Assembly (NCBI RefSeq): GCF_000210895.1
Contig: NC_015964.1
Coordinates: 1,323,501 to 1,387,500, forward strand
Reading direction: 5' to 3'
Length of the DNA: 64,000 nt
From: Haemophilus parainfluenzae T3T1
GTDB lineage: Bacteria; Pseudomonadota; Gammaproteobacteria; Enterobacterales; Pasteurellaceae
The notes beneath the pieces were generated by a model that was given only the letters and a program-made list of their open reading frames with translations, was not told where the DNA came from and ran no database searches. Both the position numbers and the translations under genes were made by a program. Positions within the stretch are counted from its first letter, which is position 1, and the number at the start of each line of letters is the position of its first letter. Shown one piece after another: positions 49,205-57,282 of the stretch.

Positions 49205-50188
49205 ATGGTATTATTAGATGTAAAAGAACTTTCTGTTCACTTTGGTGATGAAAAAACACCTTTTAAAGCGGTCGATCGCATTAGCTACCAAGTTAATCAA
49301 GGTGAAGTCTTAGGCATTGTTGGCGAGTCTGGCTCGGGGAAATCCGTGAGTTCCCTTGCCGTGATGGGCTTAATTGATTTTCCAGGGCGTGTATCAGCGA
49401 AAGGCTTATCGTTTGAAGGAAAAGATCTTTTAAGTTTAGCACCAAAAGAAAAGCAAGAATTGATTGGCGCAGATATTGCCATGATCTTCCAAGATCCGAT
49501 GACAAGCTTAAATCCTGCTTATACGGTGGGTTTCCAAATTATGGAAGCCATTAAAGCGCATCAAGGCGGTAGTAAAAAAGAACGCCGTGAGCGCACCTTA
49601 GAGCTATTACGCTTAGTCGGTATTCCTGATCCTGAATCACGTATTGATGTTTATCCGCACCAGCTTTCTGGCGGGATGAGCCAACGCGTTATGATTGCTA
49701 TGGCGATAGCTTGTAAACCGAGATTGCTGATTGCAGATGAACCAACCACCGCACTGGATGTGACTATTCAAGCACAAATTGTAGATTTGTTGCTTGAGTT
49801 ACAGCAAAAAGAATGTATGTCGTTAATTCTGATCACGCACGATCTTGCGCTAGTCGCAGAAGCGGCACATCGCATTATTGTGATGTATGCAGGACAAGTA
49901 GTAGAAGAAGGGCGAGCAGAAGATATTTTCCGTGAACCAAAACATCCTTACACTCAAGCGTTATTACGTTCTTTACCTGAATTTGCCGAAGGTAAATCTC
50001 GTTTGCAATCTTTACCCGGTGTGGTGCCAGGTAAATACGATCGTCCACAAGGTTGCTTGTTAAATCCACGTTGTCCGTATGCGACCGATCTTTGTCGAAC
50101 AGTTGAACCAGAATTACGTCACGTAAGAAATCGACAAGTAAAATGTCACACCCCATTAAATGCCCAAGGAGAACCAAGCAATGTCTAA
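49205..50188 (+). CDS. dppD: Dipeptide/glutathione ABC ATPase DppD
   Basis: A 327-residue ABC ATPase with Walker A '[11 protein letters not shown]', signature 'LSGGMSQR', Walker B '[12 protein letters not shown]' and switch histidine 'ITHDLALV'. The C-terminal oligopeptide-transporter domain carries the cysteine set '[16 protein letters not shown]', which in this family can hold a [4Fe-4S] cluster. AGAGGGGC precedes the ATG. It ends within the dppF start (8-base overlap). Confidence 0.95.
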   Translation: MVLLDVKELSVHFGDEKTPFKAVDRISYQVNQGEVLGIVGESGSGKSVSSLAVMGLIDFPGRVSAKGLSFEGKDLLSLAPKEKQELIGADIAMIFQDPMTSLNPAYTVGFQIMEAIKAHQGGSKKERRERTLELLRLVGIPDPESRIDVYPHQLSGGMSQRVMIAMAIACKPRLLIADEPTTALDVTIQAQIVDLLLELQQKECMSLILITHDLALVAEAAHRIIVMYAGQVVEEGRAEDIFREPKHPYTQALLRSLPEFAEGKSRLQSLPGVVPGKYDRPQGCLLNPRCPYATDLCRTVEPELRHVRNRQVKCHTPLNAQGEPSNV

Positions 50189-51164
50189 TGTCGCACAAGA
50201 GAATGCTCCATTGCTCAATGCTATCGGGCTGAAAAAATATTACCCAGTGAAAAAAGGAATGTTTGCGAAAACACAGCAAGTGAAAGCGTTAGATGGGGTG
50301 TCTTTTTCTTTAGAACGTGGTAAAACCCTTGCAGTGGTTGGGGAGTCTGGTTGTGGGAAATCCACACTTGGTCGTCTTTTAACCATGATAGAAGAACCTA
50401 CTGAAGGTGAATTGTATTACAACGGGCAAAACTTCTTAGTGAATGATCACGAAACGAAAGCATTGCGTCGTCAGAAAATCCAAATCGTGTTTCAAAACCC
50501 TTACGCATCACTGAACCCGCGTAAGAAGATTGGCACAATTTTGGAAGAGCCCCTAGTCATTAATACCAGTCTATCGGCTAAAGAACGTAAAGAAAAAGTA
50601 TTGTCCATGATGGCAAAAGTGGGGTTGCGTGCCGAGTTTTATAATCGCTATCCACATATGTTTTCAGGTGGGCAACGTCAGCGTATCGCGATTGCTCGTG
50701 GTTTAATGCTTAATCCTGATGTGGTTGTAGCGGATGAACCCGTTTCTGCGTTAGACGTATCCGTTCGTGCGCAAGTGCTGAATTTGATGATGGATTTGCA
50801 AGCAGAGCTTGGTTTATCTTACGTATTTATTTCCCATGATCTTTCGGTGGTTGAGCATATTGCTGATGAGGTGATGGTGATGTATTTAGGCCGCTGTGTT
50901 GAAATGGGCACAAAAGCACAAATCTTTAATAATCCTCAGCACCCTTATACACAAGCGTTGCTTTCAGCGACACCAAGATTATCGCCTGAATTACGTCGTC
51001 AGCGGATTAAATTAAAGGGCGAATTACCAAGCCCGATTAATCCACCAAAAGGTTGTGCATTTAATCCACGTTGTTGGAAAGCGACCGATAAATGTCGAAA
51101 TGAACAGCCTAAATTGGAAAAATATCCTGATGGTAAGTTAATTGCTTGTTTCCATCTCGATTAG
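50181..51164 (+). CDS. dppF: Dipeptide/glutathione ABC ATPase DppF
   Basis: A 327-residue ABC ATPase, partner of DppD, with Walker A '[14 protein letters not shown]', signature 'FSGGQRQR', Walker B '[12 protein letters not shown]' and 'ISHDLSVVE'. It has the same C-terminal cysteine pattern ('[16 protein letters not shown]'). ATG 50181 has AAGGAGA about 10 bases upstream; a start at 50160 would fall on that site. Its start overlaps the dppD stop. The operon ends in a USS-pair terminator. Confidence 0.95.
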   Translation: MSNVAQENAPLLNAIGLKKYYPVKKGMFAKTQQVKALDGVSFSLERGKTLAVVGESGCGKSTLGRLLTMIEEPTEGELYYNGQNFLVNDHETKALRRQKIQIVFQNPYASLNPRKKIGTILEEPLVINTSLSAKERKEKVLSMMAKVGLRAEFYNRYPHMFSGGQRQRIAIARGLMLNPDVVVADEPVSALDVSVRAQVLNLMMDLQAELGLSYVFISHDLSVVEHIADEVMVMYLGRCVEMGTKAQIFNNPQHPYTQALLSATPRLSPELRRQRIKLKGELPSPINPPKGCAFNPRCWKATDKCRNEQPKLEKYPDGKLIACFHLD

Positions 51165-51177
51165 AAAGAGAAAAGAA

Positions 51178-51212
51178 AATGACCGCACTTGAGTAAGTGC
51201 GGTCATTTTTTA
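51178..51212. terminator. USS-pair terminator after dppF
   Basis: AAATGACCGCACTT and AAGTGCGGTCATTTTTT form a perfect stem around GAGT with a T run, between convergent dppF and sotB. Confidence 0.9.
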
Positions 51213-52388
51213 GGCATTTTGAGTACGATAGCGGAAATTAAAGAAGACAAAGATGCCGAGTGCAATCATCGCTAATGCTGCGCCACTAAAGCCTATATAT
51301 TCAAGACCAATGTGACGTGTTATTTGGTTACCAAATAGTGCGCCTGCACCAATACCTGCATTAAAAATACCTGAATAAATGGCGCTCGCTACGTCTGTTG
51401 CATCGGGCGCAAGTTGCAGTACACGCATTTGTAATGCGAGTCCGATACAAGAGATTCCTATACCCCAAACAAAGGCCAAGGCAAACATTGTTGCGGTATA
51501 ACCTGCCGAAGTAAGCATAAAGCCTAAGGAAATAGCTAATAACAGAATTGCATGGATAATAAATTGTGTGGCGCCAAAACGGTATAATCGGTTAAAAATC
51601 ACACTCGCTGTCACACCTGAAATACCAAAAACTAAAAGAATCATCGTGGTAAGATTAGGATCCATTTGTCCGATTTGAACCATAAATGGCTCAATATAGG
51701 TATAAGCGGTAAAGTGTGCTGAAACGATAAGTACCGTTGTGGCATAAAGTCCAATGAGTAATGGACGTTTTGCCAAAATCGGTAGACTAGAAAGTGAGCC
51801 GGCATTTTTACTTGGTAGATTTGGTAATAAACGCATAATCAATATCATCACCACTACAGCTAATGCAGCAATGATTGCAAAAGTAATACGCCAGCCAACT
51901 AATTGACCAACTACACGTCCTAACGGTAAGCCCAAAATAGTTGCAAGGGATGTACCAATGGCGAGCATACCAATTGCTTGTGTTTTCTTATTCTTCGGTG
52001 CCACACGCATGACTAATGATGCTGTAATCGCCCAGAAGAGTGAATGCGCTACCGCAATACACATACGAGCAATAAGAAGAATCCAGTAATTCCAAGCGAT
52101 GACCGAGATAATATGGCCGATAATAAAAATCACGAAAAGTTTCAGTAACAAACCTTTACGTTCCATATCACCTGTCGCGAGCATGGCGGGTAAAGACATA
52201 ATCATGACAGTCCAAGCATAAACGGTCATCATTAACCCCACATCGGAGCTTTGCATATCAAAACTTTGTCCGATATCGGTGAGTAACGCAACGGGCACAA
52301 ATTCTGTGGTATTAAAAATAAAAGCGGCGCAAGCCATGATAACTACGCGCCAAAATTGAGTTTTTTCTGCTTTTTGGTAAAACGACAT
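51210..52388 (-). CDS. sotB: Sugar efflux transporter of the SotB type (MFS)
   Basis: A 392-residue major facilitator with 12 membrane helices. The stretch 'FIFNTTEFVPVALLTDIG' in helix 1 and 'AVAHSLFWAITASLVMRVAP' match SotB/YdeA, drug:H+ antiporter-1 family proteins that export sugars or isopropyl thiogalactoside in E. coli. The natural substrate is unknown. Its ATG overlaps the stop of the AsmA-like gene by one base, so it is the last gene of udk-dcd-asmA-like-sotB. Confidence 0.88.
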   Translation of the reverse strand: MSFYQKAEKTQFWRVVIMACAAFIFNTTEFVPVALLTDIGQSFDMQSSDVGLMMTVYAWTVMIMSLPAMLATGDMERKGLLLKLFVIFIIGHIISVIAWNYWILLIARMCIAVAHSLFWAITASLVMRVAPKNKKTQAIGMLAIGTSLATILGLPLGRVVGQLVGWRITFAIIAALAVVVMILIMRLLPNLPSKNAGSLSSLPILAKRPLLIGLYATTVLIVSAHFTAYTYIEPFMVQIGQMDPNLTTMILLVFGISGVTASVIFNRLYRFGATQFIIHAILLLAISLGFMLTSAGYTATMFALAFVWGIGISCIGLALQMRVLQLAPDATDVASAIYSGIFNAGIGAGALFGNQITRHIGLEYIGFSGAALAMIALGIFVFFNFRYRTQNA

Positions 52389-53578
52389 TATTTTAATTTC
52401 TCTTTAATTAATTCCTTAAGTTGATGACGGAAATTTTTATCAATATTTAACTTGTATTGTGGTGCATAGCAGCTATCGAAAAAGCGAATAGGCAATGCCA
52501 GTTTTTTGTATTTTTCGTCAGTTGATCTTAAAGTTAAATTGACGTCGCATTGTACATTATCTAAATCAATGGCTCCAGAACCTTCACCTAAAAGTGCGGT
52601 TGTTTTTAAGCTTATTTTATCGACTTTGAGTAAGTGGTTTTCAAGCGAAAGATTTGACTCAAAACGCTCGTAAGGCGTATTCATATTTCTGCTTGCAGTT
52701 AAATCACTGTTGTAATTAATTGGTAAATACTGTGCCGCCATATCTAATAAATTCAATCCTAAAAGCTCTCCATCACGCGCATTAAAATCAAATTTCCCTT
52801 CGATTAATTCTGAGTTTGTAAAGGCTAATTGAGTGTTAAAATCACTCGTACCTGTCATGGTTTGCGGGAAATTAAGTAAAGCTAACAACTGCGTTAAAGG
52901 AAAATTTTTACCAGAAAAATTGACCGCACTTTTTTGTAGATAGCTATCAAATTTGAGTACGGCAAGACAATTTGTGGTACATCTAGGTTTAATGTAAGCA
53001 ATGGCACGTTTCTGTGGCTTTGTTAAATCTGTATGAATTTCAATATAGCCCAGGTCTTGCTGATTGAATTGAACATCATCAAATTGAATAAGTGATTCAC
53101 TTTCCCGACGGAGGGTAACATGACCTTTGATAAAACGAAAATTAAAGATTCTATTACTGCCATAAAGTGGTTTTGCTAGTTCAACAGTAATGAGAGTTGT
53201 TGTGCTAAATGGAATATCATCACTAGTAATATAATTAAGTGGGAAACCGTTGAAATGTACTTGAACATTTGCTGAGTTTTGTGCTTTTGGGGATAACTTG
53301 ATATTTTGAGCAACTAATTCTTGTAGTTGAGCATTACCCAAAACTAATGATGGCAGAGAAAATTTTCCAGTTATTTTTTCAATACTTATTTGATTATGTT
53401 GAACTTTGTCAAAGGAAATATACGGCTCAGGGAAAATGCCCACATTAAACTCTTGGAAGGTAGTTTCATGCTGAGCTAGTGCGGTAGTAATCACTGTTTC
53501 CAGTTTTTGAATTCGTGCATAAAAAAAAGCAAAGATCGCAAACAGCACGATCAACAGGCTAATTGCGATCTTTTTCAT
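52388..53578 (-). CDS. AsmA-like inner-membrane/periplasmic protein
   Basis: A 396-residue protein with one N-terminal membrane anchor (about residues 3-22) and a long periplasmic part made of beta repeats. The C-terminal region has the AsmA pattern 'FDFNARDGELLGLNLLDMA' and 'LLGEGSGAIDLDNVQ'. It is shorter than E. coli AsmA (about 617), so the middle is reduced. AsmA-like proteins are implicated in phospholipid transport between membranes. Four cysteines lie in the periplasmic part. Its start is 3 bases after the dcd stop, and its end overlaps sotB. Confidence 0.75.
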   Translation of the reverse strand: MKKIAISLLIVLFAIFAFFYARIQKLETVITTALAQHETTFQEFNVGIFPEPYISFDKVQHNQISIEKITGKFSLPSLVLGNAQLQELVAQNIKLSPKAQNSANVQVHFNGFPLNYITSDDIPFSTTTLITVELAKPLYGSNRIFNFRFIKGHVTLRRESESLIQFDDVQFNQQDLGYIEIHTDLTKPQKRAIAYIKPRCTTNCLAVLKFDSYLQKSAVNFSGKNFPLTQLLALLNFPQTMTGTSDFNTQLAFTNSELIEGKFDFNARDGELLGLNLLDMAAQYLPINYNSDLTASRNMNTPYERFESNLSLENHLLKVDKISLKTTALLGEGSGAIDLDNVQCDVNLTLRSTDEKYKKLALPIRFFDSCYAPQYKLNIDKNFRHQLKELIKEKLK

Positions 53579-53581
53579 TGA

Positions 53582-54163
53582 TTAATCCTCATTAATTCGG
53601 CTAGCCACCGCATTTTGCTGATGTTTATATTTGGCATCTTTACGGCTAGTGTAAGGGCGCGCTGCCGGGCCGCTTAACACCTCAAAACTCAATGCTCCAA
53701 TCACCATATTTGGACGCAATGCTAAAGGTAATTTGCCGGAGTTGTAGAATTCCAACACAATTTTGCCTTCCCAACCTGGATCGATACGATGTGCGGTTAC
53801 ATGTACCATTAAACCTAAACGAGCAAGTGAAGAGCGACCATCTAACCAACCGATAATATTGGCAGGGAGTTTCACTGACTCCAATGTGGTTGCTAACGCC
53901 AACATACCAGGGTGTAAGAAGAAGGCTTCATCATCACCGATAATAATTTCGTCACTCATCACTGATTCAAGTTGAGCAGAGACTTCTTCTTTCGGGCCAC
54001 TTAAATCAATATAAGGTGCGGAATGTTCACGAAATACGCGAAATGAATTGCCTAAACGCACATCAATGGTTGCCCCATTGATTTTGTCATTTTCAGGACG
54101 AGGCGTTAAAGAAATAATGCCATCATCTAGATAGCGTTCGATATCGGTATCGCAAAGGCGCAT
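53582..54163 (-). CDS. dcd: dCTP deaminase
   Basis: A 193-residue trimeric enzyme that turns dCTP into dUTP for dTMP synthesis. It starts '[19 protein letters not shown]' and has '[20 protein letters not shown]' with the catalytic 'RSS' and '[15 protein letters not shown]' with its glutamate. Length is exactly the family norm. It follows udk by 8 bases, so both nucleotide enzymes share a transcript. Confidence 0.97.
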   Translation of the reverse strand: MRLCDTDIERYLDDGIISLTPRPENDKINGATIDVRLGNSFRVFREHSAPYIDLSGPKEEVSAQLESVMSDEIIIGDDEAFFLHPGMLALATTLESVKLPANIIGWLDGRSSLARLGLMVHVTAHRIDPGWEGKIVLEFYNSGKLPLALRPNMVIGALSFEVLSGPAARPYTSRKDAKYKHQQNAVASRINED

Positions 54164-54171
54164 GATTTTTC

Positions 54172-54813
54172 CTATTTTTCGTTTAATAAATGAAGAATTT
54201 GAGCTTTTAACATATTAATCGCAATACGGTTTTTACCGCCACGAGGAATTACGATATCCGCATATTGTTTTGATGGCTCAATAAATTGTAAGAACATTGG
54301 ACGAACGGTTGCGCGGTATTGGTCAATAACAGATTGTAATGAACGACCACGTTCTTCCATATCACGTTGTAAACGGCGGATAAAACAAATGTCTGATGGC
54401 GTATCCACGAAGACAGAAATATCAGCTAATTGGCGAACTCGCTCATCAGTGAGCAATAAGATGCCTTCTAAAATGACAATTTTTTTCGGCGTGAAGTGTT
54501 TGGTTTCGCCTGTTCTGGTGTGATCAACATAACTATAGACAGGAATATCTACGGCGGTTCCATTTTTTAAGTCTTTTAAGTGTTGAATGAGTAAATCTCT
54601 ATCCATTGAATTAGGGTGGTCATAGTTTGTTTTTATGCGCTCACTCATCTCTAAATGGCTTTGATCTTTATAGTAGCTGTCTTCAGCAATAATCCCAATT
54701 TCTTGGCATCCTAACTCGTTGCAAAGTTCTTTATGAACGGTAGAAGCGATGGAACTTTTGCCTGAAGCGGATGCACCCGTGATGGCGATGATAATACAAG
54801 ATGAGTTTGACAT
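54172..54813 (-). CDS. udk: Uridine kinase
   Basis: A 213-residue uridine/cytidine kinase with P-loop '[11 protein letters not shown]' near residue 12, '[11 protein letters not shown]' and '[13 protein letters not shown]' for substrate binding, and '[17 protein letters not shown]' in the lid. It salvages pyrimidine ribonucleosides. First gene of the minus-strand unit udk-dcd-asmA-like-sotB and divergent from the afu operon. The ribosome binding site is GGACGTTCC-like and weak. Confidence 0.96.
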   Translation of the reverse strand: MSNSSCIIIAITGASASGKSSIASTVHKELCNELGCQEIGIIAEDSYYKDQSHLEMSERIKTNYDHPNSMDRDLLIQHLKDLKNGTAVDIPVYSYVDHTRTGETKHFTPKKIVILEGILLLTDERVRQLADISVFVDTPSDICFIRRLQRDMEERGRSLQSVIDQYRATVRPMFLQFIEPSKQYADIVIPRGGKNRIAINMLKAQILHLLNEK

Positions 54814-54913
54814 GGAACGTCCTCAAAAACGGAAGGTAAAAATTACTGGGATTATAAAGAAAAATCAGCTTAAATTCACCTTTCTTTCTTTTTTTATTTT
54901 AATTTTTTAAATT

Positions 54914-54929
54914 TGTGAAGTACTTCACG
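54914..54929 (+). promoter_or_regulatory. CRP site of the afu operon
   Basis: TGTGAAGTACTTCACG has 9 of the 10 fixed bases of TGTGA-N6-TCACA and contains the perfect palindrome GTGAAGTACTTCAC. Its centre is 41.5 bases before a start expected near 54963, with a TACGCT as weak -10 at 54951-54956, the layout of a class II CRP promoter. No Fur box is visible here. A CRP site fits carbohydrate uptake. Confidence 0.75.
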
Positions 54930-55002
54930 GAAATTTTTTTCGTTTTCGCTTACGCTGTGCTCGTTTTTATTATTTCATCTGTGTTATTTATGAGGAGCTA
55001 CA

Positions 55003-56043
55003 ATGAAAATGAATAAAATTTCTCTCTCAATTTCAACCGCACTTTTAGCTGCTGGTTTCATGACATCATCTGCTGTTAATGCTCAAGGGCGTTTGGTGGT
55101 GTATTGTAGTGCGACCAACATTCTTTGTGAAACGACAACGAAAGCGTTTGGCGAAAAATATGATGTGAAAACCTCATTTATTCGCAATGGTTCAGGCAGT
55201 ACTTTCGCAAAAGTTGAAGCAGAAAAAAATAACCCGCAAGCAGACGTATGGTTTGGTGGTACATTCGACCCTCAAGCACAAGCGGCTGAATTAGGCTTAA
55301 TCGAACCTTATAAATCTAAACACATTGATGAAATCGTAGAACGTTTCCGTGATCCAGCGAAAACCAAAGGACATTATGTCTCTGCGATTTACATGGGTAT
55401 CTTAGGTTTTGGTGTGAATACCGAGCGTTTAGCAAAATTAGGTATTAAAGAAGTACCAAAATGCTGGAAAGATTTAACTGATCCTCGCTTAAAAGGCGAA
55501 GTGCAAATTGCTGACCCACAAAGTGCAGGTACAGCTTACACTGCATTGGCAACTTTCGTTCAGCTTTGGGGCGAAGAAAAAGCCTTTGATTTCTTAAAAG
55601 CATTACATCCAAACGTATCTCAATACACCAAATCAGGTGTCACCCCGTCTCGTAATGCGGCACGTGGTGAAACTGCGGTAGGTATCGGTTTCTTACACGA
55701 TTATGCACTTGAAAAACGTCAAGGTGCGCCGTTGGAATTAGTGGTGCCTTGCGAAGGTACTGGCTATGAATTAGGTGGCGTGAGTATCTTAAAAGGTGCG
55801 CGTAACATCGATAATGCAAAATTATTCGTGGATTGGGCATTATCTAAAGAAGGTCAAGAGTTAGCATGGAAACAAGGTGATTCTTTACAAATCTTAACCA
55901 ACACCACAGCGGAACAATCGCCAACCGCGTTTGATCCAAGTAAACTTAATCTGATCAATTATGACTTTGAAAAATACGGTGCAACCGAACAACGCAAAGC
56001 CTTAATTGAAAAATGGGTTCAAGACGTTAAATTAGCGAAATAG
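55003..56043 (+). CDS. afuA: Hexose-phosphate-binding protein AfuA
   Basis: A 346-residue periplasmic binding protein; the signal peptide ends 'AVNA' (residue 27) before 'QGRLVVYCSATN'. AfuA was first named for ferric iron, but A. pleuropneumoniae AfuA was later shown to bind hexose and heptose phosphates. The ligand residues I recall, His205, Asp206 and Glu229 (mature numbering), fall exactly on 'GFLHDYALEK' and 'CEGTGYE' here. The iron-type tandem tyrosines of HitA are absent. Four cysteines suggest two disulfides. GAGGAG lies 6 bases before the ATG. A USS encodes 'STALL' of the signal peptide. First gene of afuA-afuA2-afuB-afuC. Confidence 0.9.
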   Translation: MKMNKISLSISTALLAAGFMTSSAVNAQGRLVVYCSATNILCETTTKAFGEKYDVKTSFIRNGSGSTFAKVEAEKNNPQADVWFGGTFDPQAQAAELGLIEPYKSKHIDEIVERFRDPAKTKGHYVSAIYMGILGFGVNTERLAKLGIKEVPKCWKDLTDPRLKGEVQIADPQSAGTAYTALATFVQLWGEEKAFDFLKALHPNVSQYTKSGVTPSRNAARGETAVGIGFLHDYALEKRQGAPLELVVPCEGTGYELGGVSILKGARNIDNAKLFVDWALSKEGQELAWKQGDSLQILTNTTAEQSPTAFDPSKLNLINYDFEKYGATEQRKALIEKWVQDVKLAK

Positions 56044-56048
56044 TAGTT

Positions 56049-56089
56049 AAAGTGCGGTTGAAAAACATGAGATTTTTGACCGCACTTTT
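56049..56089 (+). terminator. USS-pair hairpin between the two afuA genes
   Basis: AAAGTGCGGT and ACCGCACTTT arms with further pairing of GAAAAA and TTTTT-type bases face each other, followed by TTTG. It probably lets only part of the transcription pass to the second gene. Confidence 0.65.
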
Positions 56090-56178
56090 GCCATTTTAGC
56101 CCCACTAAATAGTTTTTACGTGGGTTTCTACGATGAGCGTATCAGCTCATCTTCTTTTATAAACACAGGAGTGAACCA

Positions 56179-57216
56179 ATGAAAATGTCTAACGTTGCTT
56201 TAGCACTTTCTGGTGTTGTATTTGGTGGCGTGTTACTGAGCTCTCACGCATCAGCAGCAGAAGGCCGTTTAGTTGTTTATTGCAGTGCACAAAACACGAT
56301 GTGCGAGCAAGAAACCATGGCTTTTGAGAAAAAATACGGTATTAAAACCAGTTTTATCCGTGGTGGCACAGGCACAATTTTAGCCAAAATTGATGCTGAG
56401 AAAGACAACCCTCAAGGGGATGTGTGGTATGGCGGTACGCTGGATCCTCATTCTCAAGCGGGTGAAATGGGCTTACTTGAAGCGTATAAGTCACCAAATC
56501 TCGCACAAATTCCTGAACAGTTTAGAGACCCTGCTAAAATTAAAGGCAACTATTCCTCCGCGATTTATCTCGGTGTATTAGGCTTCGGTATTAACCCAGA
56601 ACGTTTGAAAAAGCTTAATTTACCGACACCAAAATGTTGGAAAGATCTAGCCGATCCTGCGTATCGTAATGAGATCCAAGCAGCCGATCCTCAAAGTTCA
56701 GGAACAGGTTATACTCAGTTAGCGACCTATATCCAACTTTGGGGTGAGGATGAAGCGTTCAAATATCTCAAAGAACTCAATAAAAACGTTTCCCAATATA
56801 CTAAATCCGGTAACACCGCAACCCGTAATACAGCGCGTGGTGAAACCGCAATCGGAATTGGTTTTTTACATGAATATTCTTTAGAGAAAGCAAAAGGCGC
56901 ACCGGTTGAATTAGTTGTACCTTGCGAAGGTACAGGCTATGAAATTGGTGGCGTGAGCATTATTAAAGGTGCAAGAAACCTTGAAAATGCGAAATTATTT
57001 GTGGATTGGGCGTTATCAAAAGAAGCGCAAGAGTTAACCTGGAAAAAAGGGGAAGCGTATTCTATTTTAACCAATAGCACTGCTGAGCAATCGCCTTATG
57101 CGCTCGATTTTAAATCCATCAATTTAATTAATTATGATTTTGACAAATACGGCTCAAGTGATTTACGTAAACGTTTGATCACAAAATGGGTTGATGATGT
57201 TAAATTAGCAAAATAA
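56179..57216 (+). CDS. Second AfuA-type sugar-phosphate-binding protein
   Basis: A 345-residue paralogue of the preceding AfuA, with the same signal-peptide length (cleavage before 'EGRLVVYCSAQN'), the same four cysteines and colinear sequence. At the AfuA ligand positions it has His205 and Glu229 but Glu in place of Asp206 ('GFLHEYSLEK', 'CEGTGYE'), and 'GGTGTI' for 'GSGSTF' in the phosphate-loop region. It likely binds a related but not identical sugar phosphate. It lies between two hairpins and has its own AGGAGTGAA-type ribosome binding site. It probably shares AfuBC with the first protein. Confidence 0.88.
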   Translation: MKMSNVALALSGVVFGGVLLSSHASAAEGRLVVYCSAQNTMCEQETMAFEKKYGIKTSFIRGGTGTILAKIDAEKDNPQGDVWYGGTLDPHSQAGEMGLLEAYKSPNLAQIPEQFRDPAKIKGNYSSAIYLGVLGFGINPERLKKLNLPTPKCWKDLADPAYRNEIQAADPQSSGTGYTQLATYIQLWGEDEAFKYLKELNKNVSQYTKSGNTATRNTARGETAIGIGFLHEYSLEKAKGAPVELVVPCEGTGYEIGGVSIIKGARNLENAKLFVDWALSKEAQELTWKKGEAYSILTNSTAEQSPYALDFKSINLINYDFDKYGSSDLRKRLITKWVDDVKLAK

Positions 57217-57228
57217 TGATGTATACAT

Positions 57229-57267
57229 AGCGAAATAATAGCTATTATATTATTTCGCTTTTTTTCT
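57229..57267 (+). terminator. Terminator between the second afuA and afuB
   Basis: AGCGAAATAATA (57229-57240) pairs with TATTATTTCGCT (57248-57259) and is followed by a run of T. The permease genes lie just downstream, so readthrough must set their level. Confidence 0.85.
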
Positions 57268-57282
57268 TTTATGCGAGGTTGT

